From an uncultured Bacteroidales bacterium (lineage in GTDB: Bacteria > Bacteroidota > Bacteroidia > Bacteroidales > UBA932): a stretch of DNA of 5,653 nt. The position numbers and the translations under genes were made by a program. A model generated the notes under the pieces. That model was not told the origin of the DNA. It saw nothing but the letters and a program-made list of their open reading frames with translations, and did no database searches. Location: positions 1 to 5,653 of the forward strand of contig CAMGTS010000095.1 of NCBI GenBank assembly GCA_946062035.1. Reading direction: 5' to 3'. This document shows, in pieces, positions 1 to 5,653 of this stretch; positions within the stretch are counted from its first letter, which is position 1; every line of letters begins with the position of its first letter.

Positions 1-2
1 AA

Positions 3-305
3 GGGGAACCGGATGCTTCCAGTTTTCCGTCCGGCGGACTGCGTTCCACGTTTGAAGCACGCGGTTATACCGCTTGGGATCCAACCTCCTATGCTTTCGT
101 ACGGGATGGCATTTTATACATTCCTACCGCCTTCTGTTCTTACGGCGGCGAAGCATTAGACAAGAAAACCCCATTGCTGCGTTCTATGGAAGCGCTAGAC
201 AAACAGGCCATTCGTATTTTACGTTTATTCGGCAATAAAGATACCTTCACAAAGGTTATCTATCTGTCGCAATCCATTCAGATACGATTCGAATGGCCCT
301 TTTGA
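3..305 (+). CDS. glnN: Type III glutamine synthetase (GSIII), internal fragment ending in a chimeric tail
   Basis: GSIII is the large cytoplasmic glutamine synthetase typical of Bacteroidota; it makes glutamine from glutamate, ammonia and ATP. The frame is open from base 3, so the 5' part lies outside the window. It reads [20 protein letters not shown], then [26 protein letters not shown] and RILRLFGN, which I recognise as a conserved block in the N-terminal third of GSIII (about 700 residues when complete). Family similarity stops at about base 236-245. After RLFGN the family normally moves towards a GPEQEYF motif, but here the frame continues into bases that are antisense to hydF and stops at TGA 303-305. 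Only about 80 residues are therefore genuine GSIII. The first 180 bases count 95 G+C (53%), against 47 of 120 (39%) in hydF at 661-780, so this piece may come from another genome. Identity is confident; its physical linkage to the rest is doubtful. Confidence 0.82.
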   Translation, partial: GEPDASSFPSGGLRSTFEARGYTAWDPTSYAFVRDGILYIPTAFCSYGGEALDKKTPLLRSMEALDKQAIRILRLFGNKDTFTKVIYLSQSIQIRFEWPF

Positions 306-1130
306 ACGTGCAAGCAAGATACTGAAACTTCCTAAAGGAATATCCTCGGGAACGACGTTCGCAACATCGCCAAAGACCTGACTGTCTGTTATCACCATCT
401 TGATATCGCTGACCGATTGAAGGGTCCGGGCAAGTTCTTGGGGTTGGACTGTAATAGCTGTTCCATGATTGTCCAACACATCCCTTATTGCCATTACCTG
501 CGGAAGAATCAGTCTTCCGGAAGGGGCCTCTGAATCCACCGGGCAGACAAAGACAATTTTATCTCCCTGGTTCACAATACCTTGAAGAATCGTCCTATTG
601 CCGAACCTGTCCGTTTCTTTCGAGAATTTCCTGACTATCGCATCAATGATATCGGATACATTTGAACCCGCCGGTAAAATTGCGGAAGGTTTGCACGAAA
701 AATCAATGACATCTGTTTTGTACCTGTTTTTCAGTTTTTCCGCAAGAGCAGATTCAATATTCTCATAGTCTGCGAAATTGTGAATAAGGATAAAGGGAAC
801 ACCCTTTGTCTCCATCAATGAAGCTATCTTCTCCTCTTCTTCTCCAAAGCAGTTCCATTTGAAAACAATCAAAGCAAGATCAACCTCGTCAGCACTCGCC
901 AAGCTCTTACCTACCCTCTTTTCCCCAAGAGTTCCATAATCATCAACTCCGGCAGTATCAATAAGATTACACGGACCGACCCCATAGATTTCCATCCTTT
1001 TGCGAACCGGGTCAGTAGTAGTTCCCGCCAATGAGTCTACTATAGCGACCTGCTGGCCTGCGATTATATTAATAAGGGAGCTCTTGCCGACATTCCTTCT
1101 TCCGTAGATTCCTATATTTCTTATTTTCAT
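225..1130 (-). CDS. hydF: [FeFe]-hydrogenase maturation GTPase HydF, C-terminally truncated
   Basis: HydF is the cytoplasmic scaffold that receives the di-iron subcluster assembled by HydE and HydG and delivers it to [FeFe]-hydrogenase. The GTPase domain is clear: P-loop GRRNVGKS at residues 10-17, GTTTDP at 36-41, DTAG at 58-61 and a divergent G4 motif HNFAD at 117-121. The dimerisation region follows, with MVITDSQVF and [15 protein letters not shown] at about 245-275. HydF is normally about 390-410 residues; this copy has 301 and stops after GIFIAE. In the family that point is followed at once by the CxH and later HCxxC ligands of the [4Fe-4S] cluster, all missing here. The stop codon (225-227) lies inside the glnN fragment, so the truncation comes from the join. 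I chose the ATG at 1130 because [10 protein letters not shown] runs straight into the P-loop; an ATG at 1136 is equally possible. The extension back to 1232 would overlap the promoter box and is not credible. hydE and hydG are not in the window. Confidence 0.88.
   Translation of the reverse strand: MKIRNIGIYGRRNVGKSSLINIIAGQQVAIVDSLAGTTTDPVRKRMEIYGVGPCNLIDTAGVDDYGTLGEKRVGKSLASADEVDLALIVFKWNCFGEEEEKIASLMETKGVPFILIHNFADYENIESALAEKLKNRYKTDVIDFSCKPSAILPAGSNVSDIIDAIVRKFSKETDRFGNRTILQGIVNQGDKIVFVCPVDSEAPSGRLILPQVMAIRDVLDNHGTAITVQPQELARTLQSVSDIKMVITDSQVFGDVANVVPEDIPLGSFSILLARSKGPFESYLNGLRQIDNLCEGIFIAE
228..245. other. Join between the glnN fragment and hydF, probable assembly chimera
   Basis: Read rightward, this stretch encodes GSIII residues FGN followed by KDT. 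Read leftward, the same bases encode the last recognisable HydF residues, GIFIAE. To the left only glnN makes sense, and to the right only hydF. Nine bases (FGN) are claimed with confidence by both genes, and up to 18 may be. Two unrelated genes sharing a short identical stretch exactly at the switch point is typical of a false join by overlap-based assembly. Microhomology-mediated rearrangement in a real chromosome would look the same, and sequence alone cannot separate the two. Confidence 0.7.
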
Positions 1131-1229
1131 AATCATCCGTTCAATCTTGCGAATATACCGCAAGTCGAGGGCAGAAAAACAGTTCCGACCATTATTCTGC
1201 CGAGACGCAGCGTATATATGCCGTAGGCG

Positions 1230-1237
1230 CAAAGATA
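1230..1237 (-). promoter_or_regulatory. Bacteroidota-type -7 promoter box for hydF
   Basis: The minus strand reads TATCTTTG, an exact match to the TAnnTTTG -7 consensus used by the Bacteroidota primary sigma factor, and is followed by CGCC as in many such promoters. Transcription would begin a few bases downstream, giving hydF a leader of roughly 90 bases. No well-spaced -33 TTTG is present; the nearest TTG (minus strand, 1255-1253) is only 15 bases upstream of the box instead of the usual 19-21. Confidence 0.6.
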
Positions 1238-1340
1238 CAATCTCACGATTATCAATATTCCATAAATCAACTCAAAAAATTTATCTCCGTGCAATGCCGT
1301 GGGTCAGGAGCTGAGTAGATTTGGAAAAAAGATCAATATC

Positions 1341-1523
1341 ATGAATAAAGAAATCAGAAACAAAGCTTCACAAATCTTATCTAAAGTAATCAGTTACATC
1401 AAGGAAAACAAAAAGGAAATCGCCCTCTTTTTCGCGGTCGCTATCTCCCTATGGTTCATTATCGAACTGATCCAGAATCTCGATGGCTTCTCTGAAGGTT
1501 TCACCCGCGGCTTCAATGAATGA
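1341..1523 (+). CDS. Small single-span membrane protein, function unknown
   Basis: I do not recognise this 60-residue protein. It has a lysine-rich amphipathic N-terminus (residues 1-25), one hydrophobic segment (about 26-43, IALFFAVAISLWFIIELI) and a short glycine- and phenylalanine-rich acidic tail, GFSEGFTRGFNE. By the positive-inside rule the N-terminus should be cytoplasmic. There is no cleavable signal peptide. I chose the ATG at 1341, which is preceded by an A-rich stretch as is common in Bacteroidota. An in-frame GTG at 1299 would add 14 residues of little character. It lies between hydF, on the opposite strand, and the nuclease-like gene, which follows on the same strand 84 bases downstream. 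A TAGATTTG string at 1316-1323 resembles a -7 box but lacks a -33 element. Roles as a toxin, immunity protein or holin-like remnant are all possible and none is supported by a motif. Confidence 0.55.
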   Translation: MNKEIRNKASQILSKVISYIKENKKEIALFFAVAISLWFIIELIQNLDGFSEGFTRGFNE

Positions 1524-1607
1524 CATGCGAATAAAAACAGAGCATTCCGACAACATAGCATAAGTTGATAAATGGGAATAGACATGATAGATAACACGAC
1601 ATAAGAA

Positions 1608-2153
1608 ATGTGTTTGTTCGAATATTTCCGAGGTTCCTTATCAGAACTAATTAAGCAATCTAAGCAATCCTCACATTGTTTTACAAAAATGATTATCTCG
1701 CCTGTAACAGGCCGCCTTAAAAACGATTTATCTAAAATGGGGGTTGATATTACGAGCGAATACAAACATGTGATTGATAACAACGCTATTCGCCACACAC
1801 TTAACCATCATGGTGGGAGAAGTGAAGTAAACAGAGGACAAATACCTATTGTTGACCATGACTTTTACTTAATAGCTGATATAGTCGCAAATTATGACTC
1901 TATTAAGATAGATATAGGAAAACGAAATGGCACAAACATCCGTTATTCAAAAGCTTATCACAATGGAACAACTATACTCATCGAAGAAAAACGTGTCAAC
2001 AGAAAAGAATTGGCGACCGTAACAATGTGGAAAATCAAAAGTCCCGCCCTCACCGACGCTAATTGCCATCAGACAACGCAAATTTCGGATTTAAGCAGAA
2101 CTTTCGCAGACAAAGATAAAAGCATTCCTACAAAAAACAATGAATTGGAATAA
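1608..2153 (+). CDS. PBECR-like (phage Barnase-EndoU-ColicinE5/D-RelE-like) nuclease domain protein, possible prophage remnant or toxin
   Basis: From residue 28 on, this 181-residue protein follows the pattern of the PBECR nuclease domains, which occur at the ends of phage head-morphogenesis (MuF) and polyvalent proteins and are predicted RNases. The features visible are YKHVIDNNAIRHTLNHHG (52-69, with H54, H63, H67 and H68), RGQIPI at 76-81, an ADIVANYDSI helix (90-99), IRYSKAYHNGTTILIEEKR (111-129) with R112, K115, E126 and E127, and RKELATVTMWK at 132-142. A low-complexity tail of about 38 residues follows, as is common after such domains in phage proteins. Residues 1-27 are uncharacteristic, so the start may really be ATG 1689, giving 154 residues. 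A stop lies directly upstream of ATG 1608 (1602-1604), so no longer phage protein is fused in this frame. It is AT-rich: 16 of 60 G+C at 1861-1920 against 30 of 60 in bipA at 4561-4620. No promoter is evident. The family was recognised from memory of the pattern; the exact PBECR subfamily and any activity are unproven. Confidence 0.6.
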   Translation: MCLFEYFRGSLSELIKQSKQSSHCFTKMIISPVTGRLKNDLSKMGVDITSEYKHVIDNNAIRHTLNHHGGRSEVNRGQIPIVDHDFYLIADIVANYDSIKIDIGKRNGTNIRYSKAYHNGTTILIEEKRVNRKELATVTMWKIKSPALTDANCHQTTQISDLSRTFADKDKSIPTKNNELE

Positions 2154-2182
2154 AAAGAGATCGACCTTTTTAGTCGACCTCT
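2152..2182 (-). terminator. Intrinsic terminator of the DUF177-rpmF-fabH-tRNA operon
   Basis: On the minus strand a 10-pair stem AGAGGTCGAC / GTCGATCTCT (one G-U pair) closes a 7-base loop, TAAAAAG, and is followed by five T's. On the plus strand no T-run follows the hairpin, so it acts leftward only. It begins 5 bases beyond the tRNA 3' end. Its T-run overlaps the stop codon of the converging nuclease-like gene (TAA 2151-2153), so the two transcription units end nose to nose. Confidence 0.85.
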
Positions 2183-2187
2183 AAAAG

Positions 2188-2259
2188 TAGTCCCACTGGG
2201 AATCGAACCCAGATTTAAAGTTTAGGAAACTTTCGTTCTATCCGTTGAACTATGGGGCC
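2188..2259 (-). tRNA. tRNA-Arg, anticodon CCU
   Basis: The 72-base cloverleaf can be folded by hand. The D-stem is GTTC/GAAC with loop AACGGATA, and the anticodon stem is AAAGT/ACTTT around loop TTCCTAA, so the anticodon is CCT and it reads AGG. The T-arm is CTGGG-TTCGATT-CCCAG and the discriminator is A. CCA is not encoded. The acceptor stem, GGCCCCA against TGGGACT, is imperfect: position 1 is a G-U wobble and position 3 is a C-A mismatch, where a T would pair. The gene starts 9 bases after the fabH stop with no promoter of its own visible, and the terminator follows directly, so it is probably processed from the fabH operon transcript. Confidence 0.9.
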
Positions 2260-2268
2260 GAATATCAC

Positions 2269-3261
2269 TTAGTAAGCCCACTTATAGAGGATCGATCCCC
2301 AAGTGAAGCCTGCTCCGAAAGCCGAGAACACCAATGTGTCTCCTTTCTTGAATTTGTTCTTGAAATCCCACAATACCAAAGGAATCGATGTACCTGCGGT
2401 ATTGCCGTATTTTTCAATGTTTATAAGCACTTTATCCTCACTAAGACCCATTCTCCTTGCTGTAGCCGCAATAATCCTAAGGTTAGCCTGATGCGGAACA
2501 AGGTAAGCGATATCATCTGAAGTAAGGTTGTGCTTTTTCATCATCTCTTCTGAAACGTCAGCCATTCCGGAAACCGCATATTTGAACACAGGCTGGCCAT
2601 CCTGATGGATGTAGTGAAGTCTGTTTTTGACAGTCTCTTCCGTTGCAGGATAAAGAGAACCGCCGGCTGTCTGATAGAGGTATTTTCTACCGACTCCGTC
2701 AACGTGAAGGATAGAATCCATAAATCCGATTCCCTCCTCTTCCGTAGGCTCAATCAACATAGCCACAGCGCCGTCACCGAACAACGGGCAGGTCGTGCGA
2801 TCCTGATAGTTGACAATGCCGCTCATTCTCTCTCCGCAAACCAATACGATCTTTTTGTATTCGCCTGACTCGATGAATCTGCGGACAGTCTCAAAAGTGA
2901 ACAAGAAACCGCTGCAACCGGCGTTGGTATCAAATCCCCAAGCGTTCAGAATACCGCACTTATCGGAGATGATATTGGCCGTTGCAGGGAACTGCATATC
3001 CGGAGTAACAGTATGGCAGATCAACATCTGCACCTCGTCCGGATTAGTATGAGTAGATTCGAGCAACTTGTTGACTGCAATGGCTCCCATATACGAGGTA
3101 CCAAGTCCGTCTTCCTTGAGGATATGTCTCTCTTTTATGCCGACTCTGGACATAATCCATTCGTCGTTCGTGTCGACCATTGTCGAAATTTCATCATTGG
3201 TAAGGACATACTCAGGAATGTACGCCTCGATACCAGTGATGGCAGCTCTTATTTTACCCAT
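2269..3261 (-). CDS. fabH: Beta-ketoacyl-ACP synthase III (FabH)
   Basis: FabH starts type II fatty-acid synthesis in the cytoplasm by condensing an acyl-CoA primer, acetyl-CoA or a branched equivalent, with malonyl-ACP. The 330-residue length is normal for the family. The Cys-His-Asn triad is complete: C116 in NAGCSGF, H257 in VPHQANLRII and N287 in YGNTAGTSIPL. The N-terminal ITGIEAYIPEYVLTNDEI and the DEWIMSRVGIKER segment (33-45) are typical, as is the C-terminal FSAFGAGFTWGS at 312-323. The ATG at 3261 follows rpmF by 6 bases, which implies co-transcription. plsX, which separates rpmF from fabH in many Proteobacteria and Firmicutes, is absent, as I recall to be usual in Bacteroidota. The primer preference, straight or branched, cannot be read from the sequence. 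Confidence 0.96.
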   Translation of the reverse strand: MGKIRAAITGIEAYIPEYVLTNDEISTMVDTNDEWIMSRVGIKERHILKEDGLGTSYMGAIAVNKLLESTHTNPDEVQMLICHTVTPDMQFPATANIISDKCGILNAWGFDTNAGCSGFLFTFETVRRFIESGEYKKIVLVCGERMSGIVNYQDRTTCPLFGDGAVAMLIEPTEEEGIGFMDSILHVDGVGRKYLYQTAGGSLYPATEETVKNRLHYIHQDGQPVFKYAVSGMADVSEEMMKKHNLTSDDIAYLVPHQANLRIIAATARRMGLSEDKVLINIEKYGNTAGTSIPLVLWDFKNKFKKGDTLVFSAFGAGFTWGSILYKWAY

Positions 3262-3267
3262 ATCAGA

Positions 3268-3453
3268 TTATTTTGCTTCCTCTTTAGCGATTACAAGACG
3301 ACCACGATAGTACCCGCACTCAGGGCATACGTGATGATACTGAACTGTAGCACCGCAATTAGAACATGTAGCGAGTGTAGGAACCTCAGCCTTGTCATGA
3401 GTTCTTCTCTTGTCTCTTCTCTGCTTTGAAAGCTTATGTTTAGGATGTGCCAT
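3268..3453 (-). CDS. rpmF: Large ribosomal subunit protein bL32
   Basis: bL32 is a small 50S protein. The 61-residue sequence has the basic N-terminus MAHPKHKLSKQRRDKRRTH, which contacts rRNA, and the zinc-ribbon pairs C30-x2-C33 and C43-x2-C46 (CSNC and CPEC). This is therefore the zinc-binding form of L32, not a cysteine-free paralogue of the kind some bacteria use under zinc limitation. It starts 12 bases after the DUF177 gene ends and stops 6 bases before fabH, the conserved yceD-rpmF-fabH coupling. No separate promoter is visible in the 12-base gap. Confidence 0.97.
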   Translation of the reverse strand: MAHPKHKLSKQRRDKRRTHDKAEVPTLATCSNCGATVQYHHVCPECGYYRGRLVIAKEEAK

Positions 3454-3465
3454 TTTAAAATATTT

Positions 3466-3996
3466 TTAATTGTTTATATCCTTGTTTTTGAGCATTGCGG
3501 CAAGTCCGCCGAAAGGGGTGTAAGTATCCGTATCTTTCGGAGCCTCCTCGTCCGCTCTCATTTCATTCAGTTTTTTGAGCACTTCAGGGTTGCAGCCACC
3601 CTCCTCATGCACTTTTTTCAGAGGCAGGTTAAGGCAGATATAATCATATATAAACTGCTTAAGGTCAACCTCTCCATCAGACGGATCGATGATCATCAAT
3701 TCGTCATCCGCCTCCTCACGCTCTCCTATTTTCGCACTTTTCACGGCCAAATCAGCCGTAAAATCCATAGGGATTACAAGATCCTCCAGACAACGGTCGC
3801 ACTCAACAGTAACCGTCCCTTTCGTATGGCAGCTGACATTCATCCAACCTCCACCCTTCTCCATTGCCACATAAGCCACAAGATCAGCGTCGAATATGTA
3901 CGCATTTCCATACTCAAGGAACAATTCCTTACCGACAGGAAACTCATAGTCATATCTTCCCGGCTTGAGGCCACTTATATGAATCTTATAATCCAT
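3466..3996 (-). CDS. DUF177/YceD family protein (predicted 23S rRNA accumulation factor)
   Basis: The family is nearly always encoded just upstream of rpmF. In E. coli and plants, YceD/DUF177 proteins are linked to accumulation of 23S rRNA. This 176-residue protein has the family marks: a beta-rich N-terminal half, the CDRC pair (C66 and C69, following VTVE), an acidic middle region (about 93-110), an LKQFIYDYICLNLPLKKVH helix (112-130) with C135 after it, and a C-terminal TPFGGLAAMLK at 160-170 in place of the DPRWAAL-like motif of many bacteria. The ATG at 3996 is the first credible start, because the promoter box lies only 8 bases further upstream. It is the first gene of the operon continuing through rpmF, fabH and tRNA-Arg. 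The family call is sure; the molecular role is inferred from the family. Confidence 0.93.
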   Translation of the reverse strand: MDYKIHISGLKPGRYDYEFPVGKELFLEYGNAYIFDADLVAYVAMEKGGGWMNVSCHTKGTVTVECDRCLEDLVIPMDFTADLAVKSAKIGEREEADDELMIIDPSDGEVDLKQFIYDYICLNLPLKKVHEEGGCNPEVLKKLNEMRADEEAPKDTDTYTPFGGLAAMLKNKDINN

Positions 3997-4004
3997 AGGG
4001 GGCG

Positions 4005-4035
4005 CAAATATACAAAATAAATTCGGTATTACAAG
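4005..4035 (-). promoter_or_regulatory. Bacteroidota primary-sigma promoter of the DUF177-rpmF-fabH operon
   Basis: On the minus strand CTTG (4035-4032) is followed after 19 bases by TATATTTG (4012-4005). This matches the Bacteroidota TTTG-N19-21-TAnnTTTG promoter in both sequence and spacing. CGCC follows, as it does after the hydF box. Transcription would begin at roughly 3998-4001, 2 to 5 bases before the ATG at 3996, so the message would be nearly leaderless. The -33 element lies immediately next to the bipA stop codon. Confidence 0.78.
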
Positions 4036-5653
4036 TTAATCTTCCTGTTGCCTGTGCCTCTTACGCTCGATCTCATCAAGAATAATCTTTCTGATTCTCA
4101 AGTGCTTAGGGGTAACCTCCACAAGTTCGTCATTCTGGATATACTCCAACATCTCTTCGAGGGTAAACTGCATAGGAGGAGGAAGCACGGCCTTTTCATC
4201 CGAACCTGAAGCTCTGACATTGGTCAGCTTCTTCTTGATACAGATATTGACATTCAGATCCATCGCCCTCGTGTACTCTCCCACAACCTCACCTGCATAT
4301 ATCTCATCGCCAGGATTTACAATCCACTTGCCTCGATCCAAAAGTTTCCACATCGAATATGCGACCGCAGTACCTGTCTCCAAAGCCACAAGCGAACCAT
4401 TGGTTCTCTTTTCGATATCTCCCTTGTATGGCTCGTAATCCTTGAATCTATGAGCCACTATCGCTTCACCCGAAGTCGCTGTAATCAGATTGCTCCTCAG
4501 ACCGATGATGCCTCGTGCCGGAATATCAAAATCCAAGTGGACCCTGTCGCCTCTGTGATCCATGTGCAGCAAAGCGCCCTTTCTGCGTGTGGTCATCTCA
4601 ATCACCTTACCTACAAACTCCTCAGGAACATCGACTATCAAGTGCTCGATAGGCTCGCAACGCACTCCGTTTATGTTCTTGTCGACAACCTTCGGCTGAC
4701 CTATCTGAAGTTCGAATCCCTCGCGGCGCATCGTCTCGATAAGAATAGAAAGATGAAGCACTCCTCTGCCATATACAATGAACGAGTCAGAAGTTTTTCC
4801 GGGTTTTACCCTCAATGCAAGGTTTTTCTCCAATTCTTTGTCCAATCTCTCTTTCAAATGCCTTGAAGTGACGAACTTACCGTCTCTGCCGAAGAATGGG
4901 GAGTCATTGATACAGAACAACATACTCATCGTAGGTTCATCTATCTTGATAGGCGGAAGAGCCTCAGGATTTTCAAGGTCAGCTATGGTATCACCTATCT
5001 CGAAACCGTCGATTCCGACCACGGCGCAGATATCACCGCTGCCGACTTGTTCGACTTTAGTCTTTTCAAGACCATTGAATACCATCAAATCTTTGATTCT
5101 GTGCTTTTCCTCGCCGCCTTCACGTTTGCAAAGAGTTATATCCATGCCGGCCTTAAGGATTCCCCTCTTGACCCTGCCGATTGCGATTCTGCCTACATAT
5201 GGCGAGTATTCCAAAGACGAAATCAGCATCTGCGGAGTTCCTTCAAAATCCTGGACAGGTGCCGGAATTTCACTGATAATCAAGTCCATCAACGGAGTAA
5301 GATCGGTTCCTGGCTTTTTCCAGTCCAAAGACATCCATCCCTGCTTTGCGACTCCGTAGACAGTCTTATAATTGAGCTGATCGTCCGTAGCATTGAGGTT
5401 GAACATAAGTTCAAAAACCTGATCGTTCACCTCATCGGGTCTGCAATTCTGCTTGTCAATCTTGTTTATGACAACAAGAGGTTTCTTGCCAAGTTCGAGA
5501 GCTTTCTGAAGTACGAATCTCGTCTGAGGCATACAACCTTCGAAAGCGTCTACAAGCAGAAGGACACCATCCGCCATATTCAGAACACGCTCCACTTTCC
5601 ACCGAAATCGGCGTGCCCCGGCGTATCTATGATGTTGATTTTATAACCTTTAT
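4036..5653 (-). CDS. bipA: Translational GTPase BipA/TypA, 5' partial with an apparent frameshift
   Basis: BipA (TypA) is an EF-G-like GTPase that binds the ribosome and helps 50S assembly, especially under stress or cold. The 519-residue main frame (from codon 5595) starts inside the G domain with VERVLNMADGVLLLVDAFEG. NKID is at residues 44-47, the EF-Tu-like domain II spans about 120-210 and domain III contains GRGVLHLS at 277-284. A domain V-like region lies at about 316-390, and the BipA-specific C-terminal domain has KKLTNVRASGSDE (455-467) and ELVEVTPKHLRIRK. The full protein is about 600 residues, so some 60 codons lie beyond the edge. From 5653 to about 5599 another frame encodes KGYKINIIDTPGHADFGG, including the G3 motif DTPGH. 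The two frames are separated by one missing base at 5596-5598. The GTG at 5595 is therefore not a real start. The gene ends at TAA 4036-4038. Confidence 0.93.
5594..5601 (-). other. One-base deletion (frameshift) in bipA
   Basis: The conserved BipA string is DFGGEVERV. Here the minus strand reads GGT GGA AA GTG GAG: two bases stand where the glutamate codon GAA or GAG is expected, between GGA and GTG. Read without correction, the upstream frame becomes GGKWSVF followed by a stop. Restoring one base gives a perfect family match on both sides. The run is short (AAA) and lies about 55 bases from the window end, so a sequence or assembly error is the simplest reading. Confidence 0.8.

Noticed and set aside
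1131..1232. N-terminal extension of HydF to 1232
   Set aside because: It overlaps the TATCTTTG promoter box, and HydF begins shortly before its P-loop. The extension has no family likeness.
1316..1323. TAGATTTG as a promoter for the small membrane gene
   Set aside because: It matches the -7 consensus but has no -33 TTG at a proper distance. An 8-base degenerate match alone is weak, so it is mentioned only in the gene entry.
1299..1340. GTG start at 1299 for the small membrane protein
   Set aside because: It adds 14 uncharacteristic residues. ATG 1341 has an A-rich upstream stretch typical of the phylum.
1394..1798. 134-codon minus-strand reading frame spanning the small membrane gene and the start of the nuclease-like gene
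   Set aside because: It is antisense to both, has no family resemblance, and crosses the gap between two more plausible genes.
2152..2182. Bidirectional terminator also serving the nuclease-like gene
   Set aside because: On the plus strand the hairpin is followed by AAAAGTAG, with no T-run, so rightward intrinsic termination is not supported.
2188..2259. Attachment-site duplication of the tRNA-Arg 3' end
   Set aside because: No second copy of the T-arm or acceptor sequence was found in the window.
3013..5646. Several long plus-strand open frames (e.g. 3013-3429, 3436-4020, 4450-4866, 4778-5359, 5047-5646)
   Set aside because: They are shadows of fabH, DUF177 and bipA, whose minus-strand proteins match known families along their length.
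1..5653. CRISPR array, IS element or tandem repeats
   Set aside because: No regularly spaced repeats, transposase-like frame or terminal inverted repeats were seen by eye.

Overview
The window looks like a Bacteroidales-type (Bacteroidota) anaerobe, probably from a metagenome assembly. The supports are TAnnTTTG promoter boxes in place of E. coli-type -10 boxes, little Shine-Dalgarno sequence, a DUF177-rpmF-fabH gene order without plsX, a type III glutamine synthetase fragment, and HydF, which points to fermentative [FeFe]-hydrogenase metabolism. No species can be named from the sequence.

Layout from left to right. Positions 3 to about 245 (+) are an internal piece of type III glutamine synthetase (glnN). 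It is spliced directly into the 3' end of a leftward hydF (225-1130), which is cut off just before its iron-sulfur cluster ligands. A strong hydF -7 box sits at 1230-1237. Positions 1341-2153 hold two rightward, AT-rich accessory genes: a 60-residue single-span membrane protein and a 181-residue protein resembling the phage-associated PBECR (Barnase-EndoU-ColicinE5/D-RelE-like) nuclease domains. A leftward intrinsic terminator (2152-2182) and a leftward tRNA-Arg(CCU) gene (2188-2259) follow. Then comes a compact leftward housekeeping operon: DUF177/YceD (3466-3996), rpmF (3268-3453) and fabH (2269-3261), with the tRNA only 9 bases beyond fabH. Its promoter (4005-4035) lies directly against the stop codon of leftward bipA/typA (4036 to the window edge).

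The operon from 3996 down to the terminator at 2152 reads as one transcription unit linking ribosome assembly (DUF177, L32), initiation of fatty-acid synthesis (FabH) and a tRNA. BipA upstream is a ribosome-associated GTPase, so the right half is core growth machinery. The left part is accessory and partly damaged.

Two defects should be kept in mind. The glnN/hydF join near 228-245 has the marks of a chimeric assembly (shared bases at the join, both proteins broken, and a jump in base composition), although a real rearrangement is possible. BipA carries an apparent one-base deletion at about 5596-5598, close to the window end. The most biologically interesting item is the stand-alone PBECR-like nuclease with its small membrane-protein neighbour, between the tRNA-Arg terminator and hydF.
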